Source: Lachnospiraceae bacterium (GTDB taxonomy: Bacteria > Bacillota > Clostridia > Lachnospirales > Lachnospiraceae). Taken from it: a stretch of 37,217 nt of DNA. Positions 1 to 5,540 of the stretch are shown piece by piece; within the stretch, counting starts at the first letter, position 1, and the number at the start of each line of letters is the position of its first letter. Position numbers and translations under genes: made by a program. Below the pieces are notes generated by a model. That model did not search any database. It worked only from the letters and a program-made list of their open reading frames with translations, and had not been told where the DNA came from. The stretch is from positions 90,624-127,840 of the forward strand of contig CAJTDB010000012.1 in NCBI GenBank assembly GCA_910574965.1, in the 5' to 3' direction.

Positions 1-831
1 GTGAGCAATGCAAATGACTCCATCGGACTTATTCAGACGGCTGAAGGTGCTCTGACTGAGACACACTCCATGCTGCAGCGTATGACGACTCTGGCAACCC
101 AGGCTGCAAACGGTACGTACAACAGCGTAGCAAGAGCAAACATCCAGAGTGAGATCGACCAGCTTCTGGACGAGATCGACCGTATCGCTAACAATACGGA
201 CTTCAACGGTATCAAGCCGCTGGCAGATCCGGCTTACAGCAGTGTAACTGGTAAATTGGATGATACGACACATGGTGGTACAGCCGGTGGTATAAATATG
301 AACAATACTACCAAAGTGGCTTACTGGTCAAGCACTGCAGCGAACAGTGTGGATGGAAAATATGCAAAGATGACCTTCCAGATTGGTCCGACTCAGCATG
401 AAACTATTAAGGTCAGCAAGGCGGTTATGACCTCTGCAGCTTTAGGCCTGAGTAGAGGAAAAGATTATGCTGGATTTAATACCATGAAGGGAACCTCTCC
501 ATTATTTACAACAGATACCAAGCATATCTGTGTAACCGGCAGTGATACCACTTCTGCAAATGCAGCAGTCAGCCGTATCAACAACGCAATCAACATCGTA
601 TCTACTTACCGTGCAAAACTCGGTGCTGCACAGAACCGTCTGGAGCATACGATCAACAACCTGAAAGTTACATCCGAGAACATCACTGCAGCAGAGAGCC
701 GTATCCGCGATACCGATATGGCAGACGAGATCACTGCATTCACGAAGAACAACATTCTTCTGCAGGCATCTCAGTCCATGCTGGCACAGTCCAACTCTGT
801 ACCGCAGAGTATCCTGAGTCTGCTTCAGTAA
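1..831 (+). CDS. fliC: Flagellin, 5'-truncated by window edge
   Basis: This is the C-terminal 276 residues of a flagellin, the filament subunit exported by the flagellar type III system. The first codon in the window (GTG) is not a start: it matches the internal Val in QAVSNANDSIG of the complete flagellin downstream, so about 60 residues are missing. The conserved N-terminal coiled-coil segment (NDSIGLIQTAEGALTE) and the C-terminal D0/D1 segment ending in PQSILSLLQ are nearly identical to the second copy. The central part (about residues 75-165) differs in sequence and length, which is normal for the surface-exposed D2/D3 part. The identity of family is certain; only the 5' part is unseen. 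Confidence 0.97.
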   Translation: MSNANDSIGLIQTAEGALTETHSMLQRMTTLATQAANGTYNSVARANIQSEIDQLLDEIDRIANNTDFNGIKPLADPAYSSVTGKLDDTTHGGTAGGINMNNTTKVAYWSSTAANSVDGKYAKMTFQIGPTQHETIKVSKAVMTSAALGLSRGKDYAGFNTMKGTSPLFTTDTKHICVTGSDTTSANAAVSRINNAINIVSTYRAKLGAAQNRLEHTINNLKVTSENITAAESRIRDTDMADEITAFTKNNILLQASQSMLAQSNSVPQSILSLLQ

Positions 832-856
832 TTGAACAGTCGGCAGTGATTTATCC

Positions 857-895
857 GGGTCCGGACATGGTCCGGCCCCATATACAAAAAGGGCC
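857..895 (+). other. Conserved 3'UTR hairpin module after flagellin, copy 1
   Basis: Just after the flagellin stop, GGG(T)CCGG at 857-864 can pair with CCGG(C)CCC at 872-878. The same GGCCC (874-878) can instead pair with GGGCC at 891-895. The two folds are mutually exclusive. The same arrangement occurs after the second flagellin (2260-2298) while the bases around it have drifted. Function is unknown; it may protect the mRNA 3' end or bind a regulator. Confidence 0.45.
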
Positions 896-897
896 TG

Positions 898-941
898 AAA
901 AAGCTGTCTTCGGAGCAAATCGCTCCGGGACAGCTTTTTTT
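898..941 (+). terminator. Intrinsic terminator of the first flagellin gene
   Basis: AAGCTGTC (901-908) pairs with GACAGCTT (929-936), with an inner CGGAGC/GCTCCG stem (911-916 and 921-926), followed by a T-run to 941 and further T-rich sequence. It separates the two flagellin transcription units. Confidence 0.9.
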
Positions 942-1027
942 CTTTTCTTGCTGATAAAAACAGTACAGAAAAAGAAGGCGGTGCTTTTCTATTTTTTAAA
1001 GTTAAGATAAAAAATGGAAAGTAGTAC

Positions 1028-1054
1028 TTAAGTTTTTGGAAATAATGACGATAA
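1028..1054 (+). promoter_or_regulatory. Sigma-28-type promoter of the second flagellin gene
   Basis: TTAA at 1028-1031, a 15-nt spacer, then GACGATAA at 1047-1054. This closely matches the sigma-28/sigma-D consensus TAAA-N15-GCCGATAA. It would start transcription near 1060 and give a leader of about 140 nt. The same pattern precedes fliD and flgM in this window, which supports the call. Confidence 0.75.
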
Positions 1055-1059
1055 AAAAT

Positions 1060-1203
1060 AGTATATAGTATTATAGATACTATATTCTTTTTCCATCACC
1101 CAAGGCAGGGCCCTTTCCTGGGTGATGCGGGAAGGAGCGTACGGGACAGGGAGGTTCCGGACAAAGCTGGAAACAGCGATCATAAAAACAGGAGGAATAT
1201 TTT
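1060..1203 (+). promoter_or_regulatory. Flagellin mRNA leader with hairpin and eight GGA motifs (probable CsrA target)
   Basis: The leader begins with a 9-bp stem, CATCACCCA (1094-1102) pairing with TGGGTGATG (1119-1127). It then carries GGA triplets starting at 1130, 1134, 1144, 1150, 1159, 1169, 1191 and 1194. The last two form the Shine-Dalgarno sequence GGAGG. CsrA binds GGA in loops and blocks translation, and csrA and fliW are both encoded in this window. Binding itself is inferred. Confidence 0.6.
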
Positions 1204-2235
1204 ATGATTATCCAACACAACATAGCAGCTATTAACTCTTATAGAAATTTAGGCATCAACCAGAGCGGCCTGAACAAGAACCTGGAGAAACTGTCTTCCG
1301 GTTACAAAATCAACCGTGCAGGCGATGACGCAGCAGGTCTGGCAATTTCCGAGGCTATGAGATCTCAGATCAACGGTCTGAATCAGGCAGTGAGCAATGC
1401 GAACGACTCCATCGGACTTATTCAGACGGCTGAAGGTGCTCTGACCGAGACGCACTCCATGCTGCAGCGTATGACGACTTTGGCAACCCAGGCTGCAAAC
1501 GGTACGTACAACAGCGTAGCAAGAGCAAATATCCAGAGTGAGGTTGACCAGCTTCTGGACGAGATCGACCGTATCGCAAACAATACCGATTTCAACGGCA
1601 TTAAGCCGCTGGCGGATCCGGGATATGACAGCAAAACCGGAAAGCATACTCTGACATCTAATTTCCCGAATGATCAAAGACCTACTACAAGCGGAACTAG
1701 TGGAATCAATATGAACAATACTACCAAAGTGCAGTATTGGAAAGAGGTTGGAGCAGATGGTAAAACTGCGAAGATGACCTTCCAGATTGGTCCGACTCAG
1801 CATGAGACAATTAAAGTCAGCAAGGCAGTTATGACCTCTGCGGCTTTAGGTTTGAGTAAAGGAAATGGCTTTGGTACTTTCAATCCTACCAAGGGAACCT
1901 CTCCATTATTTACAACAGATACCAAGCATATCTGTGTAACCGGCAGTGATACTACTTCTGCAAACGCAGCAGTCAGCCGTATCAACAACGCAATCAACAT
2001 CGTATCTACTTACCGTGCAAAACTCGGTGCTGCACAGAACCGTCTGGAGCATACGATTAACAACCTGAAAGTTACATCCGAGAACATCACTGCAGCAGAG
2101 AGCCGTATCCGCGATACCGATATGGCAGACGAGATCACTGCATTCACGAAGAACAACATTCTTCTGCAGGCATCTCAGTCCATGCTGGCACAGTCCAACT
2201 CTGTACCGCAGAGTATCCTGAGCCTGCTTCAGTAA
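1204..2235 (+). CDS. fliC: Flagellin
   Basis: Complete flagellin of 343 residues. It starts with MIIQHNIAAINSYRNLG, the classic flagellin N-terminus, and ends PQSILSLLQ. The conserved D0/D1 helices lie at about residues 1-140 and 250-343. A short variable centre around residues 140-170 differs from the upstream copy, followed by shared segments (MTFQIGPTQHETIKV, KGTSPLFTTDTKHICV). The start is supported by GGAGG at 1191-1195, 8 nt before the ATG. It has its own sigma-28-like promoter and terminator, so it is monocistronic. Its likely partners in the window are FliS (export chaperone), FliW (binds flagellin to free CsrA) and the glycosyltransferases that would modify serine or threonine residues in the exposed domain. 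The family call is certain; glycosylation is inferred from the neighbourhood. Confidence 0.98.
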   Translation: MIIQHNIAAINSYRNLGINQSGLNKNLEKLSSGYKINRAGDDAAGLAISEAMRSQINGLNQAVSNANDSIGLIQTAEGALTETHSMLQRMTTLATQAANGTYNSVARANIQSEVDQLLDEIDRIANNTDFNGIKPLADPGYDSKTGKHTLTSNFPNDQRPTTSGTSGINMNNTTKVQYWKEVGADGKTAKMTFQIGPTQHETIKVSKAVMTSAALGLSKGNGFGTFNPTKGTSPLFTTDTKHICVTGSDTTSANAAVSRINNAINIVSTYRAKLGAAQNRLEHTINNLKVTSENITAAESRIRDTDMADEITAFTKNNILLQASQSMLAQSNSVPQSILSLLQ

Positions 2236-2259
2236 TTGAACAGTCAGTAGAGATTATCC

Positions 2260-2298
2260 GGGGTCCGGCATCGTCCGGCCCCGTCCATAAAAAGGGCC
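2260..2298 (+). other. Conserved 3'UTR hairpin module after flagellin, copy 2
   Basis: GGGG(T)CCGG at 2260-2268 can pair with CCGGCCCC at 2275-2282, or the GGCCC of that arm can pair with GGGCC at 2294-2298. It is the counterpart of 857-895 after the first flagellin gene. Confidence 0.45.
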
Positions 2299-2303
2299 GC
2301 AAG

Positions 2304-2356
2304 GCAGAAAGCCATCTCCAAAACCGAAAGCTTTGGAGATGGCTTTCTGCTTTATT
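2304..2356 (+). terminator. Intrinsic terminator of the second flagellin gene
   Basis: A perfect 19-bp stem: the arm at 2304-2322 begins GCAGAAAGCC, and its exact reverse complement at 2332-2350 ends GGCTTTCTGC. A T-rich tail follows. Confidence 0.92.
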
Positions 2357-2407
2357 GTAATTCTTGATGGTAACCATATAAGGATATATTTTGTGAAAAA
2401 ACGTATC

Positions 2408-2436
2408 TTGTAATTAGAATTTGCATATGCTATAAT
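2408..2436 (+). promoter_or_regulatory. Vegetative-type promoter of the putative antitoxin RNA
   Basis: TTGTAA at 2408-2413, a 17-nt spacer and a perfect TATAAT at 2431-2436. No open frame of useful size follows before the terminator at 2482-2532, which points to a short non-coding transcript starting near 2443. Confidence 0.72.
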
Positions 2437-2446
2437 GCCATTAGGC

Positions 2447-2473
2447 AAAAAGTAATGATGAGTCCATTTGGAC
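2447..2473 (+). repeat. Direct repeat, copy in the antitoxin RNA
   Basis: It shares AAAAGTAATGATGA, TCCATTT and the flanking GA/C bases with 2634-2660. The differences are one small indel with a substitution and one G/A change. The second copy covers the toxin start codon on the opposite strand. Confidence 0.8.
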
Positions 2474-2481
2474 GAAAGAAC

Positions 2482-2532
2482 GAATCCCCCGACCGTAATC
2501 GCGTACAGTCGAGGGATTCTTCTTTTCTTTTA
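2482..2532 (+). terminator. Shared, probably bidirectional terminator of the toxin-antitoxin module
   Basis: GAATCCC(C)CGAC at 2482-2493 pairs with GTCG(A)GGGATTC at 2508-2519, followed rightward by a T-rich tract to 2532. Read leftward, the hairpin is followed by GTTCTTTC, a weaker T-rich tail, so the leftward toxin mRNA could end here too. Confidence 0.75.
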
Positions 2533-2554
2533 TAGCGGCAAAGCACCCGCTAGG

Positions 2555-2653
2555 CTATCTGCTGCCCTTCTCATGCCTGTCTAGCCATTTGCTGATGAGG
2601 TGGCAAACCACACCTGCTGCGACAGTCACTAGAAAAGTAATGATGATTTCCAT
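2555..2653 (-). CDS. Putative Fst-like type I toxin, 32-residue membrane peptide
   Basis: The peptide has a hydrophobic segment (about residues 3-20: IIITFLVTVAAGVVCHL), then ISKWLD and a short charged tail rich in Arg, His, Lys and Glu. This is the shape of Fst/holin-like type I toxins, which insert in the membrane. The start is supported by an excellent GGGAGGAGGTG site ending about 6 nt before the ATG (on the + strand just right of 2653). A longer in-frame reading that starts further upstream would ignore this site. The gene converges on an antisense RNA unit and shares its terminator hairpin, and its start region is nearly repeated in that RNA (2447-2473). No canonical leftward promoter is obvious; the mRNA start would lie close to the divergent promoter at 2740-2768. 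Toxicity is inferred. Confidence 0.68.
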   Translation of the reverse strand: MEIIITFLVTVAAGVVCHLISKWLDRHEKGSR

Positions 2654-2660
2654 TTGAACA
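2634..2660 (-). repeat. Direct repeat, copy over the toxin start codon
   Basis: On the + strand this reads AAAGTAATGATGATTTCC then ATTTGAAC. It covers the toxin start codon (2651-2653) and adjoins the Shine-Dalgarno sequence. It mirrors the repeat in the antisense RNA at 2447-2473. Confidence 0.78.
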
Positions 2661-2739
2661 CCTCCTCCCGCTGCTGGGTGTAGGTTGGAAAAGCCTCCCC
2701 CCCAATCCCATAAATATTTGACAAAAACACAGAATACAG

Positions 2740-2768
2740 TTGCCCGATCCTGCAAAAGATTTTATAAT
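2740..2768 (+). promoter_or_regulatory. Vegetative-type promoter of the glycosyltransferase operon
   Basis: TTGCCC at 2740-2745, a 17-nt spacer and a perfect TATAAT at 2763-2768, about 45 nt upstream of the first glycosyltransferase start. It is unlike the sigma-28 sites seen elsewhere in the window, so this operon is probably not strictly a late flagellar unit. Confidence 0.72.
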
Positions 2769-2814
2769 TAGAAATAGTGGTCAAACACGCTCCAGAAGGA
2801 CAGGAGGGCTGAAA

Positions 2815-4122
2815 GTGGCAGCAGACAAAAAGATTCGTATTTCTCAGTGCATGATCGTAAAAAACGAAGAACGCAACATGGAAAGAGCGCTTTCCTGGGG
2901 GAAAGACATTATGTGCGAACAAATTGTAGTGGATACAGGTTCCACGGACCGTACTGTGGAACTGGCAAAAAAGGCAGGGGCATCGGTTTACTTTTATGAA
3001 TGGACGGATGATTTTGCAGCGGCGAAAAATTATGCTATAGGAAAGGCAAAGGGGGACTGGATTGCTTTTTTAGATGCGGATGAGTATATGACGCCGGAGG
3101 ACGCTAAGACAATGCAGAAAGTCCTGGACAGCTCCAGGGACCGGCATTTTGACGGGATTTCCACCGGATGGCAGCAGTTGGATGATAAGGGGCAGATCTT
3201 TTCCTCCGGTACCCAGATCCGCTTTTTCCGGAATCATCCGGATATCCGTTACCGCAGGCGCATTCACGAACAGTTGGAGGCGTCGGATAAAAGAGCGCTT
3301 CATATCGGTGATGTGGTCAATGATATTTCCATCTTTCACACAGGCTACCAGACTGTTTCCGTGGAAGGAAAAAGCAGCCGAAACCGGAAGCTGATCTTAA
3401 AAGAACTTGAAGATAATCCGGAAGATTATGAGATGATGGGGTATATGGGGGATGAATGCTTTGATGAACGGCAGTGGACAGAAGCGGAAAGGTGGTACCG
3501 GCGCGCCGTACAGTATATGCCGGCAGAGCTGGATGAATATGACCAACGGAGTGCTTTTACGTTCACAAGACTTCTGACGATACTTTTTGGCAGAGAAGAG
3601 ACTTCGTTGGAGGAGATTACAAAACTGTATGATCGGGCGGTACAGGCACTTCCGAAGGAAGCAGATCTGGACTATATGATGGGCCGCTTTTTCGCCTCCC
3701 GCGGGCAGGCAGATCTGGCTGTCCGGTACTTAGAAGCGGCAGTCGAGAAATTAAATACATACGGCTGTAATAACAAAGCCCTTCTGCTGGCGGGAAATCT
3801 GCTGGAAGCCTACGGACTGCTGGTCCGGTGCTGTCAGGAGACAGGGGCAGGGGAGTCTTGTGTCCATTATGCAGTCACCTGCTTAAAATATGAGAAATAC
3901 AATATGGCCGTCTTGTCTGATCTTATGAAAGCCCTTCTTTCCAGCGGCAATGCAGAGAATGGGGCTGTACTGGAATTTTTGACAAAAATATACGATACTT
4001 CTATATTAAAAGATCGTCTGTTCCTGGTTAAGACAGCCGAGCGGTCAAATCTGCCGGCATTTGCGGCATTTGCGGCAGGATGTTTTTTTACCCAGGAAGA
4101 GCGGGAGCGTTTAGGCCTTTAA
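2815..4122 (+). CDS. GT2-family glycosyltransferase with TPR region (paralogue 1)
   Basis: A GT-A fold glycosyltransferase of 435 residues, probably transferring sugar to flagellin in the cytoplasm. N-terminal motifs: ISQCMIVKNEE (about 9-19), the nucleotide-sugar segment DTGSTDRT (40-47), and LDADE (86-90) carrying the DxD metal site. The C-terminal two-thirds are helical and look like degenerate TPRs, as in other family 2 enzymes with a TPR tail. The GTG start at 2815 is chosen because AGGAGGG lies 6 nt before it; an in-frame TTG at 2740 falls inside the promoter -35 box. It is the first gene of a run of four glycosyltransferases, and its N-terminal domain is strongly similar to those at 4187, 5541 and 27733. 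The donor sugar cannot be read from sequence. Confidence 0.9.
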   Translation: MAADKKIRISQCMIVKNEERNMERALSWGKDIMCEQIVVDTGSTDRTVELAKKAGASVYFYEWTDDFAAAKNYAIGKAKGDWIAFLDADEYMTPEDAKTMQKVLDSSRDRHFDGISTGWQQLDDKGQIFSSGTQIRFFRNHPDIRYRRRIHEQLEASDKRALHIGDVVNDISIFHTGYQTVSVEGKSSRNRKLILKELEDNPEDYEMMGYMGDECFDERQWTEAERWYRRAVQYMPAELDEYDQRSAFTFTRLLTILFGREETSLEEITKLYDRAVQALPKEADLDYMMGRFFASRGQADLAVRYLEAAVEKLNTYGCNNKALLLAGNLLEAYGLLVRCCQETGAGESCVHYAVTCLKYEKYNMAVLSDLMKALLSSGNAENGAVLEFLTKIYDTSILKDRLFLVKTAERSNLPAFAAFAAGCFFTQEERERLGL

Positions 4123-4186
4123 TCAGGCCGGGAAAAGACAGGCATCATCAGCAGAAATGCGGAAAGAACAGAGAGGAGACAGTCAT

Positions 4187-5527
4187 TTGAAAAAGACAAA
4201 AAAAGCAAGGATATCCCAATGTATGATCGTCAAAAATGAGGAAGAGGTCATCATGCAGGCACTTTCCTGGGGGAAGGGGATCGTATCGGAGCAGATTGTA
4301 GTAGATACCGGCTCCACAGACCGGACTGTGGAGATCGCGGAACAGATGGGAGCAAAGGTATACCATTTTACATGGATTGATGATTTTGCGGCAGCTAAAA
4401 ACTTTGCTTTGAGCAAAGCGCGGTATGAGTGGATCGCTTTTCTGGATGCAGACGAGTATTTTCCCATGGAAGATGCCAAGAGACTGTTGGCGCTGGTAAA
4501 GGAGCTTCAGGATTCAGAATTTCATGGTATTCTGGCAGGCCGTGCCAATGTGGACAATAAGGGAAATATTATGGCGGTCAATACTCAGTGCCGGGTGTTC
4601 CGGAACCTGCCTGCCTTAAAATTTATCCGAAGGATTCATGAACATCTGAACATGAGCGACGGGACACTGCTTAGGATGGCAGATGCCGTGGAGCTTTTGA
4701 CGATGTATCATACAGGCTATGGAGAGATGGAGTCCGGTAAGAAAGCCGGAAGGAATCTGAAGCTGATTCAGGCAGAGCTTGCAGATCATCCGGATGACTA
4801 CGAGATGTGGGGGTATCTGGGACAGGAATATGAGATCCGGGATGAATGGGAGGAAGCGGTGAAAGCTTTTCGAAAAGCCATGGACCTTATGCCGGAGATC
4901 GAGAAAGGAAGTTATGATGTGCCTACATCTCTGGCGGCTTTGCGGCTTTTGGAAAGTGTGATTCACTGTAAAGATGCTACAGAAGAAGAGATCAACAAGA
5001 CATACGAGGAAGTCATCGCTATCTGGCCGGAAGAGGCGGACTATGATTATACCATGGGGAAATACTATGCCCTGAAGGGGAATTTTCCGGCGGCAGAGAA
5101 ACATCTGGTCAGGGCCGTCCAGCTTCTGGAGCAGTATGGGAACATGGCAAAGGCTATGATGCTGTCCGGAGAGATTCGCAGCGCTTATGAGCTTTTGTCT
5201 GTGTCCTGCTATAATAATGAAAATATGGCAGGATGCGTCCGATATGCGACGCTTCTTCTGAAAGAAGATCCGCATCTGATGAATACACTCATGGTACTTC
5301 TGAAAGCATTTCACGAAGATCCTGTGACTGCCTCGAAAGGAGAGGAAGGACTTCTGGAAATTGTGTCATTTCTTGGAAACTTTTATAATTTGCAGGAGCC
5401 GGAAGAACGTTTGTTTGTGTTAAAAGGCGCTATGATCGCAGGGTATCCGGAGCTGGCGATTGTGCTTCGAAGACTGTTTGTATCAGAAGAGCCGTCAGCC
5501 GCAGACCAGGCGCTGAACCGTGAGTGA
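4187..5527 (+). CDS. GT2-family glycosyltransferase with TPR region (paralogue 2)
   Basis: This 446-residue paralogue has the same plan as the gene before it: RISQCMIVKNEEE, VVDTGSTDRTVEIAEQ, and FLDADEY as the DxD site, then a helical TPR-like C-terminal region (for example ELADHPDDYEMWGYLGQEYE). A TTG start at 4187 is preferred because AGGAGA lies 7 nt upstream. An ATG ten codons earlier (4157) has no ribosome site. The gap from the previous gene is 64 nt with no terminator, so it is in the same operon. Its likely role is flagellin glycosylation; acceptor and donor are unknown. Confidence 0.9.
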   Translation: MKKTKKARISQCMIVKNEEEVIMQALSWGKGIVSEQIVVDTGSTDRTVEIAEQMGAKVYHFTWIDDFAAAKNFALSKARYEWIAFLDADEYFPMEDAKRLLALVKELQDSEFHGILAGRANVDNKGNIMAVNTQCRVFRNLPALKFIRRIHEHLNMSDGTLLRMADAVELLTMYHTGYGEMESGKKAGRNLKLIQAELADHPDDYEMWGYLGQEYEIRDEWEEAVKAFRKAMDLMPEIEKGSYDVPTSLAALRLLESVIHCKDATEEEINKTYEEVIAIWPEEADYDYTMGKYYALKGNFPAAEKHLVRAVQLLEQYGNMAKAMMLSGEIRSAYELLSVSCYNNENMAGCVRYATLLLKEDPHLMNTLMVLLKAFHEDPVTASKGEEGLLEIVSFLGNFYNLQEPEERLFVLKGAMIAGYPELAIVLRRLFVSEEPSAADQALNRE

Positions 5528-5540
5528 GAAGGAGCACACT

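Larger units (their letters stand above)
2443..2532 (+). ncRNA. Putative antisense antitoxin RNA of a type I toxin-antitoxin module
   Basis: The short transcript is defined by a strong promoter (2408-2436) and a hairpin plus T-run terminator (2482-2532). Its 5' part (2447-2473) almost repeats the sequence at 2634-2660, which is antisense to the start region of the 32-codon frame on the minus strand. The RNA can therefore pair in trans with the toxin mRNA over its Shine-Dalgarno/start region, and in cis over the shared terminator. GTCC-ATTT-GGAC (2462-2473) makes a small hairpin whose loop faces the toxin start codon, a plausible first-contact loop. This is the geometry of RNAII in the Fst/par locus of plasmid pAD1. 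Expression is inferred. Confidence 0.62.

Noticed and set aside
832-1203. Cyclic di-GMP or other riboswitch in the flagellin leader
   Set aside because: No known riboswitch core could be recognised; the features present fit a CsrA target better.
2555-2755. Longer 66-residue reading of the membrane peptide
   Set aside because: The strong Shine-Dalgarno sequence lies inside it and points to the internal ATG at 2653; the extra N-terminus is unlike the peptide.
4616-5314. 232-codon frame antisense to the second glycosyltransferase
   Set aside because: It is a shadow of the coding strand, His/Ile/Leu-rich, with no start signal.
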